Shown: positions 1 through 11,763, counted from the stretch's first letter. The stretch: 64,000 bases of DNA from Hyaloscypha bicolor E (GCF_002865645.1 NW_020194546.1:372001-436000); one strand, 5' to 3'. Numbers and translations: made by a program. Notes: generated by a model from the letters alone, not told the origin.

Positions 1-433
1 GAGACTGTGGTGCTTTTGTAGGTGTGCGAAATTTAATGAAGCTCAGCCTCGGAAGGATTGCGCTTGCAGTATTAGTCACACGCCGAGCTGTCTTCAGGAG
101 GCTAACAGGCATGAAATTTAGTCGGGACCTGTGCCTCAGAGTGAATAGAATAGGACAATTAAACCCCTGGCGGAAAAGCTGAAAAGCGAAGCCCTGAAGT
201 GATCAAGTGCCATTGTGCTGTTCGTGGTTTGGAAACTGCCCTGAGTGGCTTTACTGCAAGCTAGCGGCCGCCTTTCGAAGTCAACAAAGTCAGCCTCGCC
301 AGTTTCTTTCCTTGATTGGCTGTACATTTTGCAGAACCTCAAAACTCATAATCTCACGAATCACGAGTTAACTTCTTACCAAGCCTGCTTCTCCATCTTC
401 CCCTTCAGCCGATTCCGTACTAGAACGGCTGCA

Positions 434-1078
434 ATGGCAGCGAACCCTTTCTTACTGGCCGCCGACAGTGACCCTCGACTTCTCCCGCTTCTCCGAGCAA
501 ATCCTTCTCTAGCCTCCTCTCAAGACGACCACGGCTACTCTGTCATGCATGCTGCTGCATCATACAATCACCTCGATTTGCTTCGAACACTTGTGAACGA
601 GTTCCAGGTCAACGTTGACTTGAAAGATGAGGATGGCGAGACGGCTCTCTTCGTTGCGGAAACTATGGATTGTGCAAAATTGCTAGTCGAGGAACTTCAC
701 GCCGATATCACAATTCGGAATGATGAAGGCAAAACCGCAAGAGAGAAGTTGGTAGAGGAGGGCGATTTCCCAGAAGTTGCGGTATATCTGCGGGTAAAGG
801 AGCTCGAGGCACAGGTGAACGGGGTCCACAGTGTAGCAGCCACAAATGAGGTACATGCACCTCCACCTCTGCCCGAAGGTGCCTCGGTGAGCATTGGATC
901 GATGGCGCCCGAAGAAGTTGGAGAAGTTGTGGACACAGAATTCAGACGGCGGATAGAGGAACTTGCGGCACGAGAGGATTTCCAAAGCGAGGAAGGCCAA
1001 AGACAATTGAGAGAGCTTGTCACAGAAGCACTGAGAGGAGAGGTCAATGAGCGGGATGTACGCCAACGTACGAGCTGA
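434..1078 (+). CDS. Ankyrin-repeat protein, Yar1-like
   Basis: Single exon, 214 aa. The reading frame is open upstream, but the first ATG in a plausible context is at 434 (protein begins MAANPFLL), so I start there. Residues about 30-110 hold two to three ankyrin repeats: DDHGYSVMHAAASYNHLDLL, then DEDGETALFVAE, then NDEGKTAREKL. The C-terminal third is acidic and helical (EFRRRIEELAARED). This is the layout of small fungal ankyrin proteins related to yeast Yar1, a ribosomal-protein chaperone; that role is known for the family and inferred here. It converges tail to tail with RPP40, whose stop lies only 12 bp away, so the two 3' ends must overlap. Confidence 0.8.
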   Translation: MAANPFLLAADSDPRLLPLLRANPSLASSQDDHGYSVMHAAASYNHLDLLRTLVNEFQVNVDLKDEDGETALFVAETMDCAKLLVEELHADITIRNDEGKTAREKLVEEGDFPEVAVYLRVKELEAQVNGVHSVAATNEVHAPPPLPEGASVSIGSMAPEEVGEVVDTEFRRRIEELAAREDFQSEEGQRQLRELVTEALRGEVNERDVRQRTS

Positions 1079-1090
1079 CTGAGTTTCTCT

Positions 1091-2419
1091 CTATGAGATC
1101 TCCCATGAGACGAACTCGTTTGGTGCGTCTGGAAGCTTCAGTATTGTACAGACCTTACCTTCTCCCAAGGGGCCGTCACCAAACCCAACAACACAATATG
1201 CAAACCATTCATCTTTAGGGACAGCGAGCAACATCTGGACAAATATCTTATGGGCCCATGACGGAGACATAAAGCCCTGCCATGTGACTTTGACGAGCTT
1301 GGTATCCTTGAACGAGTCTCCTGGTGGCACATAACGAGTTAGAAAAGAATCGATTTTGTCGTCGGAGTTTATCCTTGGACTCTCGAGGAGAACCAGAGAA
1401 AGCCATTCGTGAATATCAACCGCATAATCTTCGAAATCTGCACCGTACGACGGGTCTACCACTGTTGGGGGCTTGACCGAAGGCATCTTGACTTTGATGG
1501 ACTGGGAAGCCCCGGGGGAGACAGTCCTCCACGTAGGGAAGTGAGCATCGAGAGGATCCGGGGCGACAGCTTTATGACCAATTAGTATGTAGCTTAACAT
1601 TGGAGTTTAGAGTCAACATACTTGCACGAAGATCATGAAAAAGCCATGTGACGGGTGTGGTGAGGATATTCTTGAATGCGTAGAGAATTCTATCAAACCC
1701 CTTTTTGCCATGAAGCATCGATGGAAGGCGGAGGTTGATCTCGACGACTGTTGCGTTTGTCAGTGATCATGTCCATAAATTCAGATCCGGAACATACCCC
1801 ATCGGGGCTTGGTTCCTCGCTTTCCTTTGACACCTTCCGGTTTCCCGACCAAGCCTGCTCGTTCATAGCTCTCTTTATCCAGATGTAAAGTCAAGATGCC
1901 TGGATTCCAAGATCGTTAAAAGTATTCCAGTCTGACACGAAGTAAATGGTAGCCATGCCTTCTTTCAATGAGTACACATTGTCCACGCCAGCTCGTCCCT
2001 CGGAGAGCATCAAAATATTGCCTAAGCCCTGAATTAGAACACTTCTGAAAGAACAGAAATAATGAATATAAGGGAAGCTAAGTCACCTTTCTTGATGTGC
2101 TCGTTGAAAAATTCGCCCTCAACAAGAGCCTTCAGTGGCAGGATGACACGACTGTACACAGGCTTCACGAACTCGGAAGAGATGTTGTTCTTGATAATCT
2201 CATATAGCTCTTCCGGGAGTATAAGCTCTGCCTACGTGCTGGTCAATTTTGAAAATTCGATATGGATGCTCTACGCACCTTTTGGACGAAGCCGTGGCTC
2301 AAAATCGCAGCAAACGGTTTTCTCTTCACTGGTGGCTGTTTGGGGTCCAAATGGCCCATCGTACCATGGGTAACATTGCACTTTGCTTCATTCTTGATTC
2401 CAGCGGGGAAATCTAGCAT
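1091..2419 (-). CDS. RPP40: Ribonuclease P/MRP-type subunit Rpp40
   Basis: Six exons: 2419-2279, 2231-2087, 2021-1959, 1899-1798, 1747-1622 and 1569-1091. The joined frame is open for 351 aa. Family hallmarks are an N-terminal block around HGTMGHLDPKQPP, the LPEELYEII helix, ILMLSEGRAGVDNVYSL, and a C-terminal block with EWLSLVLLESPR, VTWQGFMSPSWA and FVSWEI, the usual Rpp40 ending. The protein is a subunit of the nuclear ribonucleoprotein that matures the 5' end of tRNA precursors. The third intron (1958-1900) only fits as a GC-AG intron; every other intron is GT-AG. The gene is head to head with TRM11 across 585 bp, so two tRNA-maturation genes share one intergenic promoter region. Confidence 0.85.
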
Positions 2420-3004
2420 CGTGAATTTCGAGTTGGTGATCGCGGTGGAGGAGTTTAAATGAGGTTGAGGTCGGCTCGCAGGCACTTCTCTCACCCCACA
2501 GTGGGGCGAGCTCGAATAAAGTTCGCGAGGGCTTGTGACACCAGTTCGACTTCACTTCTTGGGTACATTCAACTGAATCAAAGAAGAACCACGTATCGGA
2601 TGACGACAATTTTATTTTATTTCGAAAGTTCCAATCGCGTTGCATATTCGTGTATTTTTGTGCATGATCTTTTTTATCTCTTCTTCGATGTAATCACCTG
2701 GCATAGTAGTGTAGTAATAATTGATTTTGCGAGAACTCGAGGCACGCTCCACTTTAGGGGACATTTTTATAGTGGGTAAAGCCTGTAATTACAGGGCCTG
2801 TAGCCTTGATCTGCGCTGCAAAACTGGCACTTACGCCATACGCGACAAAACGGCAGAACCTTTTCTTTGGCCCACCGCCTTCCCGTGGTTCCTCAAAATT
2901 CTGCATTTTGAAGGCCCTTCTCTAAGTCAGTAAATCGTTTTCATTTTGAGCACCGTCTTGCAGGCTCATGGATCAAAATATTCTGATGATTCCCTGCTTT
3001 CGCT
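2420..3004. promoter_or_regulatory. Divergent promoter region, RPP40 / TRM11
   Basis: This 585-bp gap separates the start codons of two divergently transcribed genes. It holds no credible coding frame and includes a T-rich stretch near 2610-2730. No specific factor site could be assigned. It is called a shared promoter from gene orientation only. Confidence 0.4.
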
Positions 3005-4471
3005 ATGGAGTACATGATCAGATTCACACAAGTCCATGAGACCTTCCGTCTGGCAGAAATCAAAGCTCTGGCTGTTCTTGAGGGCATCGACCTGGAGGTA
3101 CTTTCCTATAGCCCCAGCGTAAGTAGCTCTTCTCTTACAGTCCGGATTTAAGCTCACAAGTTCAAGTCACCATTCTGCTTTGTGAAACTGTCATCTGGAG
3201 ATGCAGCCATTAGATTGGTTCAAAGATCCATTCTCGCAAAAGCCATCTATGAGGTTTGGGGGAACGGCTCAACCTTTGAAGACCTTCACGACAATGTTCG
3301 AGCAATCTCGCAGCACCTGTGGCCACTGTACAAGGAATCCTCTTTCAAGTTCACTGTCGATTCATTTCAAGGCTCCCGGTCTACTACGGAGCAACGAAAA
3401 CTGATTGAAGGTTTCCGCTTCCTTGGATTTGAAGGACCAATCAAGATGAAAGGCGCAGAGCAGGAGTTCTGCATCTCAGAGGAATGGCAATTCGATGCAG
3501 CCGCTCTTGGTGTCCATGCGCCACAGTCAGTCCACTTGGGAAGATTTCTTGGCGGAAGTGACAGAGAGGTCATTGGCAAGTATGACTTGAAGAAGCGGAA
3601 ATACATCTGCACTACGTCCATGGATGCCGAGTTGGCATTGATCACGGCCAATATTACATTAGCTGCACCGGGTAAGCTGTTCTACGATCCATTCGTTGGC
3701 TCTGGTAGTTTCCCAGTAGCATGTGCGCATTTCGGTGCTCTGGCATTCGGAAGTGACATCGATGGACGTAGTATTAGGGGAAGGGGAAAGACAAATTTGT
3801 TGGCCAACTTCGTCCAGTACAAACTCACAGACAATTTCGGCGATAGTTTCGTGGCAGACCTGACCAATACGCCTCTCAGAGCAGCGAGAATGTTCGATGG
3901 TATTGTTTGTGACCCCCCCTATGGAGTCCGAGAGGGCCTGAAAGTTTTGGGTAGTAGAGATCCAACAAAGGGCAAAGAGCCTGTGTTTCGAGATGGAAAG
4001 GCTCACCACATGTGAGTAGCCTGATTCGTGATTGGAAACCAATGCTGAAGTCTAGGCAGGGAAGAGGCATACATTCCTCCAAAAAAACCCTACGGCTTTC
4101 TAGCGATGCTTGATGATATCCTAGACTTTGCGGCCCTGTCACTAGTCGACAATGGCCGACTATCTTTCTGGATGCCAACTGCAAATGATCAAGATCAAGA
4201 GATTCATATTCCAGCGCATCCATGCCTTCAAATCACTAGCGTCTGTACGCAGGCCTTCAACAGATGTAAGTTCCGGAGACCAATTGCCTGAGGCCAAGCT
4301 AACTCCTGACAAGGGTCCAGGAGGCTCATCACTTACAAAAGGATCCCAGACTCCGAGGTTGTAGCCACTACCTCTCGTGAGCAGAGAGTCAAGGAAAACG
4401 GTGTAAATGCCAATGATCTCAATCCGTTCAGAAAAGGTTACTTCCAAGGATTCAAGGCAGCGTTCAGGTGA
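3005..4471 (+). CDS. TRM11: tRNA (guanine-10-N2) methyltransferase catalytic subunit
   Basis: Four exons: 3005-3118, 3161-4011, 4060-4265 and 4314-4471; 442 aa, close to the size of yeast Trm11. The N-terminal part (MEYMIRFTQVHETFR, then QRSILAKAIYEVWG) is the THUMP-like tRNA-binding region. The Rossmann methyltransferase domain has the SAM-binding block FYDPFVGSGSFPVA near residue 210 and the catalytic motif IVCDPPYGVREG, the D-P-P-Y form of amino-group methylases. The ends of exon 3 and exon 4 (QITSVCTQAFN, then WSRRLITYKR) match the family C-terminus. Together with its partner Trm112, which is not in this window, it makes m2G10 in tRNA. Start 3005 is the first ATG in frame before the conserved N-terminus. 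Confidence 0.92.
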
Positions 4472-5256
4472 AAAGCTGAGAGCAAACCAACTCCCAGCTC
4501 AGTTGACTGGATTGACTGAAACGAGAGCTTCCAAGGACCTCATTCATCTGCTGGTGAAGTGCCTCACCGTTTTATTATTCCAATGGCCCACAGAACGCGG
4601 GGGAATTTGTAGCGTCCGATGACCCTCATGACTTGGGAAATCCAGAGATGCTTTGAGACACTCCAATGAGTACGGGAAAACAACGGCGTGCATTCGGCAG
4701 TTTCTCGTTGAAGTCCGAAAAGATGCTCAAATACGAAACCAAACCTAGCCTGGACAGGCGAAGAAAGATGACTTGGGATGAGCTTTGAACTTTGGTGGGG
4801 AGATTAACATGGGAAAGTTTCGCTACATATGGAATGTCCCGTCCTAGGCTCATGGCATATTCGCGAGAGCTTGAAGAATCAAGCTACTTCAAAATGGAAC
4901 GAGCCTGCTCGGAAATGGCAAACCGGATTTCTGGTCATGATGATAGCATTGCGTCTGGTGACCTTTTGATCCTGGACAACTCTCACGCAGAAAACTCGTC
5001 CTCTACTGGTCCATCATACTCGTGCACCGCCATTGTCCCGAACGAACATAGTGCATTTATCCAGCACTGACTATATCTCCTTAATTGCTTAACAACATGA
5101 CCCTGCCCTCTCGGAGGAACTCGTATCCTACAGCAGTTTACAAGCCCAACGCCAGAAAATGCAGCATTGATCTATCCTACCAAAATCTACCTCCCGGATC
5201 TAAAAACCCATCTAAGTCAATCTCGATATCTCCGTGCCATTTCCATTTCCTGGCCC
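4472..5256. other. Intergenic, no gene seen
   Basis: This stretch lies between the convergent ends of TRM11 and the HIT gene. Several short frames exist on the plus strand (for example 4792-5070), but none resembles a known family or extends by splicing. No RNA gene or repeat was seen. Part of it is presumably 3' untranslated sequence. Confidence 0.4.
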
Positions 5257-5851
5257 CTATAACTTCTCCCTATTTTGTATTCTCTCCATTTCTCCCGCCA
5301 ATTCCTCCCTCAGACTTCTTGCTAATGCAGCAGCCTCGTCATCATCCCTCTCACTCCTCTGGCCTCTCCCAAACATTGTAAATGATTTATTCCGTAATTC
5401 CGGTGTTAATGACGGCCGAGGGATGATGTGAAAATGCACATGGGGAACAACTTGCGCCGCTGCGGCTCCTGTAGCACAAGAATCAGTACCGCTTTCTTTA
5501 CAAGTCTTTGAATAAATAGTGCAAATTTGTGACAGAGGAACCTTCACCATTGTTCTGTACAATATTCCAATCCCAAACACCAGTGACATTCGCAAGCACT
5601 CTGCTCAATCTGGGCAGCCAAGCTCCCAATTCTCTCGCTTCCTCCTCCGTCACATCACTGATCTTCCCATGATGCTTCCTCGTGGTAACTAGTAAATGTC
5701 CAGGTGATAATGGCATGATATCTAGGAATGCCATACATAATGGTGTCGACAGGACGACGAAAGCCGGAGGGGACACACGCTCGTGGTTGGATTCGAAGGA
5801 TGTATTGGGTGGGTAGTTTGCTGCTATGTCACAGAAGGGACAGGAGGACAT
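5257..5851 (-). CDS. HIT-family nucleotide hydrolase
   Basis: Two exons, 5851-5542 and 5468-5257, 173 aa. The N-terminus has the CPFCDIA zinc-type CxxC start seen in many HIT proteins. The middle reads LSPGHLLVTTRKHHGKISDV, and the active-site triad region is HVHFHIIPRP (HxHxH) in exon 2, just after a join that restores NNGEGAAAAQ. HIT enzymes hydrolyse nucleotide phosphoramidates or dinucleoside polyphosphates through the central histidine. The exact substrate cannot be told from sequence. The last 50 residues are charged and helical. The Hnt1 and Hnt2/Aph1 branches both remain possible. Confidence 0.85.
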
Positions 5852-6888
5852 CCTGGATAGGGAATGGGGAGGAGACGTCCTAGGAGAGGACGTTGTTGTT
5901 GCTGAAGCGCGGGGCGCATGCGCTGATGTTGGTGGTGAGGGCTTCGGTGCGCGAGATGGTGATCCAGCTTTATTGGCGTGCCGAGGCTAGATAGGGGCCA
6001 GGATCGACACAGGGGTACAGGGTAGTTGTAAAAGACACTTGAAGAGCTTGATACATATCTAACAATTCAGGTCACCTAACAATATCCAGGACCATACCAG
6101 CCGTGTTAAGATGCTGTGCCATTCTAGGCTGGCAATTTGTGAGTCAACTCATACAAAAGTCTGATTGTCTTGATTTCGGATTTTGATTCAGAACCAGCTG
6201 GTCGACTCGATGTGCGAGCATCTCACAATTGATTTCTTTCTTTCTCAAATGTTGATATTACTGCTTCAGTCTGAATACTCCATCGTCTCATCGCTAAAAA
6301 GCTTATCGGACCCTATGCATAACCCTATACCTCCTTTGGTCCAAGTGCCTTCTTCAAAAGAGAACGATGTCTGTCTTTGCCAATCCAATAACATTCGTCT
6401 GGGGTGTACTATCGTACAATGCATTGGCATCCGGAAGGAGATAATCAAACTTGTCGCATGGGCAACTCAGCAGAAGCATTGCTCATATGGAAGACGGAAG
6501 AGAAGTTCACGGGGAGAAATAGAAAAGGACAGACTCATTACGAAATGAACTGAAAATAAGAGGTCGAAAGCATCCTGAAAACGAGACTCCGCTGCGCTAC
6601 GTGTAGGAATCAAAATGGTTTGGAAGTGAGCACAGGAAAATGGCTTTCGTCTCGGCGAGGTTGAGATGTATCAAGTTCTCAGGGATCAACTACCATGACG
6701 AATGCAGCAAAAATGAGCTGGCGTTAGACTTCAACGAAATCATGCTGGATTTGGTGATTCTACGCTCTCCAAATGACGAGAACGAGCATTGATAGATCTC
6801 CAGTTTTGCTCTCGAATAATTTTGCATGGGACCAAATCCACCTACCAGCGCCCTAATATGTGCGACGAATCAAAGTAGCAAAGAGAAA
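5852..6888. other. Intergenic, no gene seen
   Basis: About 1 kb between the start of the HIT gene and the stop of the NIP30-like gene, both on the minus strand. It should contain the HIT promoter and the NIP30 3' end. The longest open frame (6183-6548) has no family features. No repeat or RNA gene was recognised. Confidence 0.35.
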
Positions 6889-7694
6889 TCACCAATCGTC
6901 GTCCTCGTCGGAACCATAATCAACCAGTCCCCCCTTCGCCGGAGCTGGTGGCTTCTTGTCAACCGCGGGACTTTCTGATTTCGGGCCTTGTGATTCTTGG
7001 GCTTTGTGGAGCCGAGCTGATGGTTTTGCGGTCTGGGTCCCTTTCAAAGTAGGACTACCCGGAGAGGAAGGCGTGGGAGGGTTTGCCTGGCTGGGCTGGG
7101 CAGTTTCGGTGGACGTTGATGATCTTCGAATCTTCACTCCTTTCAGCCCTTCCTTCTCCTTCGCCCGCTTGCGCTTTCTTCCACCAGCAACCCACGATTC
7201 TTCCCCCAGCGTGGGCGACCCTTCCTCAATGGCTGCCCCCTCACTCCCTCTCCGCGCCTTCTTGTCGGCCTCCTCTTGCTGTTGCCGGAAAAATGCCAGT
7301 CCCTCTGCAGTCTCCCGCTTCACTCGTTCCTCTTCTTTTCGAGTACTCTCCAGCACCGAGTCCAGAAATTCAGCCTCATCCTGATCGAGGGCGCGGAATT
7401 GGTTCTTAAGTCGATTGGCTTCTTCGAATGCTTCTTGTTTGGCAGCTAGTTCGTTCGAAGCACCCCTGCGTGATCAGTCCAAGATCCGAAGCTTTACGCG
7501 ATGATAGAATGGCCGTGTATGGCGGTACCTTTATTGGCTTCTAGCGTCTCATACAAGCTCCGTCCATCAGCTTGCCTTGCTTGTTCAGCCTTGTGCTGGC
7601 GATTGGCTTCAAGTTCATTTTGCGCTGCTAGCCATTCATCGCTCCTCTCAATGGGGGCATCTGTTGTTCCTCCAGATACAAATCCCGATGACAT
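6889..7694 (-). CDS. NIP30/FAM192A-like nuclear protein
   Basis: Two exons, 7694-7529 and 7445-6889, 240 aa; the 83-nt intron joins LEANK to AAKQEAFEEA. The N-terminal 100 residues match the NIP30 domain: RSLYETLEANK, RLKNQFRALDQDEAEFLD, then a charged helix. The rest is low-complexity, with a lysine/arginine cluster (GGRKRKRAKEKE) likely to be a nuclear localisation signal, a proline-serine-rich linker and an acidic tail ending DYGSDEDDDW. In animals the homologue binds the proteasome activator PA28-gamma; fungi lack a clear PA28-gamma, so the fungal role is unknown. The gene is divergent from the aldo-keto reductase. Confidence 0.75.
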
Positions 7695-8438
7695 GGTTCC
7701 GGTGCTCGGAGGTGTTGGTGAGTTGATTTGAGGCTTGAAGTGCTTTGTCGTGTGGGTTCATGATTTGACGGGAAGCTCGGGGTGTGTGAAAAGAACGAAG
7801 TGTGAGCTTATCACGCGGGGTGTCGGCTTTCTCTTCACTTTGACTTTCTCTGAACCCACCAGACCCAGTTCCACCAACGAGGAAGTCTCCGGAGTCATTT
7901 CCCGTTCGTGTGCATATTGGTACATGGAGTACCTCAGTTATAAATCATCCGCAACACCGTCCCATCCGACAAGTCGCTGGCGAGTGAAGGCTTTCAACGA
8001 AGCTCAAAATCGGAGACGACATCAACGGCTGGGCTGTCCGCTCTCTGATCCGATTTGTGCGCATGCCGATTTCCTATTCAGCCTAAAGTGGAATCCTACT
8101 TTTAGCTCACATCTTTCTGCTTGCCCCACCCCAGCAAGCTACCGGTAGCGCCGTTGCCCCTCGTTTCCCGGTGACTTTTCCTTTGAGCAACATTTTGACA
8201 GGTTGAGAGGTTCACCCGGCGGGGTTGTGTCGGGTCTGAAAGGTGGGATAACTGTCACCACCTCTCAAACAAGAATAGTCCGAAAGAAGATCTTGCCCTG
8301 CCGCTCCAATTGTTTGGCGTCATGCAGTGAAACTTTTTCCTGTGCCAGAGTATAAGTACCTGAGCCTTCCCCACGTTTCCCTTTTCCTCTCCCTTTCGTT
8401 CTTCCCAGACTACCTACTCGCTACGAATCATTGCAAAT
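7695..8438. promoter_or_regulatory. Divergent promoter with TATA-like box, NIP30-like / aldo-keto reductase
   Basis: The 744-bp intergenic region is read in both directions. On the plus side a TATA-like TATAAGTA lies at 8351, 88 bp before the reductase ATG, followed by a pyrimidine-rich run (about 8370-8405) of the kind that precedes fungal transcription starts. One CCCCT (stress-response-type) core lies near 8157. The assignment rests on position and motif only. Confidence 0.45.
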
Positions 8439-9559
8439 ATGGCATCCACTAAAGCTACCTCGTAAGTTGCCCCGCACAAATCCTGAGCATTCGATTCATG
8501 TCAAAGCAGAAGTCTGCGGAGACTAGCCAACATTGCCTACCAACTCCAACCTGCACGTGCGTATAGCTCACAACTCTTTGCTTCCAGGAAGACGTATACC
8601 CTCAACACAGGGGCCAAGATCCCAGCAATTGGACTTGGAACATGGCAATCGAAACCCCATGAGGTGGAGAAGGCAGTTGAGATTGCACTTCGAAGAGGAT
8701 ACCGCCACATTGACACTGCGGTTCGTGAACCAGTCGGATCCTTTCAATAAAACGAGCTAATTGGCCTACAGCTTGCCTATGGCAATGAAGAAGAAGTTGG
8801 GCGAGGAATTAAAAATTCTGGCGTTCCCAGAGAAGAGATCTGGTTAACCACCAAGCTGGACAACCCTTGGCACAAGCGAGTCCAGGAAGGGATTGACTCC
8901 TCCTTGAAGTCCCTAGGAACTGACTACGTTGATCTGTACCTGATCCACTGGCCATCGTCCACCGATCCTAGCGACTTGAAGAAGCACCATCCAGATTGGG
9001 ATTACATCAAGACGTGGCAAGAAATGCAGAAGCTCCCCGCTACTGGTAAGGTGCGGAATATTGGCGTTTCCAACTTCGGCATCACGCATCTGGAGAAGTT
9101 GCTCAACGACCCATCATGCAAGGTGGTTTACCTCCTCCACTCTAGATAGCTGTTATTAACCAATTTTAGATCGTACCTGCTGTTAACCAGATCGAGATCC
9201 ACCCGAATAACCCTTCCCCAAAGCTCGTCGAATACAACACCTCTAAAGGCATCCACAGCACCGGTTACTCCTGCCTCGGCAGCACGAACTCGCCTCTTTA
9301 CTCAAACGAGACCCTCCTCACCCTCGCCAAGGCTAAGGGCAAGACTCCTCAACAAGTTCTACTTGCATGGGGTATTCAAAAAGGATGGTCTGTTATTCCC
9401 AAGTCTGTTAACAAGGAGCGCATCGAGACGAACTTTGAGCTTGATGGGTGGGACTTGACCGAGGATGAGTTGAAGAAGTTGGATAGCATGCCAGAACGCT
9501 TCAAGGTCTGCGGTGATGCTTGGCTGCCAGTGAAGGTTTTCTTTGGGGACGATGAATAG
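8439..9559 (+). CDS. Aldo-keto reductase (Gcy1 / glycerol dehydrogenase type)
   Basis: Four exons: 8439-8461, 8588-8720, 8772-9122 and 9170-9559; 298 aa. All four catalytic tetrad positions can be seen: Asp in RHIDTA, Tyr in AYGNEEEVG (split by intron 2), Lys in TTKLDNPWH and His in YLIHWPS. The NADP-binding end has [17 protein letters not shown]. The N-terminus [14 protein letters not shown] is typical of the AKR3 group that includes yeast Gcy1/Ypr1 and fungal NADP-dependent glycerol dehydrogenases. It reduces aldehydes or ketones with NADPH in the cytosol; the true substrate is not decided by sequence. The TATA-like box and CT-rich leader suggest strong, inducible expression. Confidence 0.9.
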
Positions 9560-9891
9560 GTTTGAAATTATGAATTAGCTTAGGTTAGGACTCAATAGAC
9601 TGTAAAGTTTTAAACACATTGCAGGCCCCTTCAAGAACCGAATACCGCTTCGTAAATGTATTGATCACGCTGCAAGGGAAGAGATCATAATATTTGCTAG
9701 CTGGAGCTGTCAAATTGTATTCAGTGTACTAAACATGAGAGATACTGATCTCGTCGTCCCAGACAAGTGAGCGAGTGTTCTATGCGCCATGCCAGCCGCA
9801 TATTCCTCGCCGAAACCAATGTCCAATTTCATGTGAACGAATTCCCGAGATTGCCAAAATGTAGGGGAAAAAAAGAAATCAGAGACGAAAG
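9560..9891. other. Convergent 3' intergenic spacer
   Basis: These 332 bp lie between the stops of the aldo-keto reductase and the facing minus-strand gene. Nothing beyond AT-rich 3' untranslated-type sequence was seen. Confidence 0.4.
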
Positions 9892-11245
9892 CTATATCCT
9901 CCGTGCGCTGTTGTCACATTGCTCGATGAACCGATAGATGCCCTCCAAACCCTCATAATCTGACGAGTTCTGTTGTGGACTCGGCTTACTGAAGTAGGCC
10001 GATTCTCCTTCGCTTACCTCGTCCATGCTCTCACAGCTATCGAGCCAAGGATTATCCAGGATCTCTTCCTCGACTTCTTCAAAGTCATGTCCAGATTGAG
10101 AACGCAAGGAACCACCCGGCGAAGACAAGGTATGTTCAGATGTTGGAGCATACGGGAACAGCAAAGCCATGTAAGTTCCTGCACTGCTTTCAAAATCCTC
10201 GTCCTGATAGATGATACCCCGCTGTACGCCTACTTCATCGCACAGTCTCTCGACAATGCCAGCATCGCAGCCAGGGAATCGAACTCGTAAAATAGACTTC
10301 TGTTCCAGAGTGATAGGAAGATCACCGAGAGATGATAAACGCTTGAGATCGTTCATTGTAGCAGCGAGGTCCTTCAGAGCGCGGGCGAAATCAACGGAGA
10401 GGATATCCAAGAAACCTTCGGTGTTCAAATTTGGTGCGGAAACCTCCATAGCAGAACCGAAAGGGAATTGTGCTCCCAGAGGAGTAAGTGCTGTAACTGT
10501 AGGGTTGACTGGGAAGTCAATGAAAGAGCCAGGGGCTGATCTTGGAGCAGAACGCATCTTCCGGCTGGTCTCTTCCTGTAGATTTGTGATGTTACGATAC
10601 CTCTTTCCTCCTGCAGCAGTCATCCCATCGAATTGGGCCTTTTGGCCGGAAAGCCAAAATGCTCGAACGGCCGCCGAAACATTGTTAACAACCTGTGCAG
10701 GTGCGGCTGGAGTATGGGAGAAGTAACGTGCTCCCCCAGTCCGTCCTCCGCCTAAGCTATATCCTCCGGATGTTCTTGGAAAGGTGCCACCGGTAAGGTT
10801 CGGTCTGAGAGTCGAAGCAAAGGGAGCTCTGGTTGTCAATCGAGAGACGGCAGTAGCTGTAGCTGACTTTGGAAACGATGCTCGGCTGTATTTGACAGCG
10901 TCCCGGCTAGTACTCATGAACCTACGCACGGCTGCGTTGATTGTAGAATGAGTTGTGTACCATCGCCCCTTGCTCTGGCGAAGGAGGGCAGCCGGGTGGA
11001 TTGGGTGCCGTGGGGACGATCGAACGAGTACAGGTTGAAGCTTGCCATTGAGACGTGCAAACTCCGCAACGCGAACTTTAATAAGATTCGAGGTCTTTTT
11101 CAAGGCATGCCTGGATGGTTGTCAATCGACTTAATGACGCGGCGGGGATCCAGGCCAAGAGAAACATGTCCGTCTTGAGAGCTGAATTAACTTACTTCAT
11201 GACCCTCATAGCTAAGGGGGCCCATAAGCCAGCGGAAGGCGCCAT
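9892..11245 (-). CDS. Putative mitochondrial protein, fungal-specific
   Basis: Two exons, 11245-11196 and 11110-9892, 422 aa. The start ATG at 11245 sits in a good context (CACCATGG), and the join reads MRVMK-HALKKTSNL. The first 130 residues are rich in Arg, Ser and Thr and poor in acidic residues (GRWYTTHSTINAAVRRFMST), as in mitochondrial presequences. A conserved-looking block ARYFSHTPAAPAQVVNNV precedes the middle, and RVRFPGCDAGIVERLCDEVG lies near residue 310. The C-terminal 100 residues are acidic. Proteins of this kind are often labelled casein kinase II beta 2 subunit in fungal annotations, but I see no CK2-beta zinc motif, so I do not adopt that function. Confidence 0.7.
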
Positions 11246-11540
11246 GGTGCCAAACTGCCCAAATGCTTCTGCGTTAAATGCTGGAGATATGAGGGAGAGG
11301 TATTGATGGTGCTGGGGAGAATTGCCACCTTAAGCCACAGGTGGCGCGGCTGCAGCGCTAGCATGCTTACTCGTTAGCGCCGAGCTTGCTATTTTGTAAA
11401 GTCAAGCGAACCGCAAAATTTCCTTTCAACTTCCTTCAATAATATCACCAACCCTCAGCTCCGAGCTGGGCAGTGCGGCAAAAGCAATGCTCTCGTGTTA
11501 CGCAATTTGTAAGTTTGTCTATTCTACTTTCCGGCATTGA

Positions 11541-11618
11541 CACAATGATGAGAGAAACACATTTTGAACAATCCAACTCCTACCAACCATGAGGATTTGT
11601 ACATTTTATCCTGACACA
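11541..11618 (+). ncRNA. Candidate box C/D snoRNA in intron 1
   Basis: Box C ATGATGA lies at 11545-11551 and box D CTGA at 11611-11614, inside the intron 11509-11675. A C'-like ATGAGGA lies at about 11589. I found no convincing terminal stem. The guide upstream of box D (TTTGTACATTTTATC) matches no rRNA stretch I recognise. It is supported mainly by position and box spacing. Confidence 0.45.
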
Positions 11619-11763
11619 GACCCTACACATCGAAGCACTCAGACAAGCGATTGGACATGTGCTAATCCTCTACAGGGACCGAGCACGCTTCGACAAAGCT
11701 CCGATATCTTCGATACTAGTCAAAAGGTTCGTGGGAACAAATTTCTTCTCTTTTCGGTGTGCC

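Noticed and set aside
3367..4223. Long minus-strand frames opposite TRM11
   Set aside because: They mirror the codon structure of the TRM11 exons and show no family motif.
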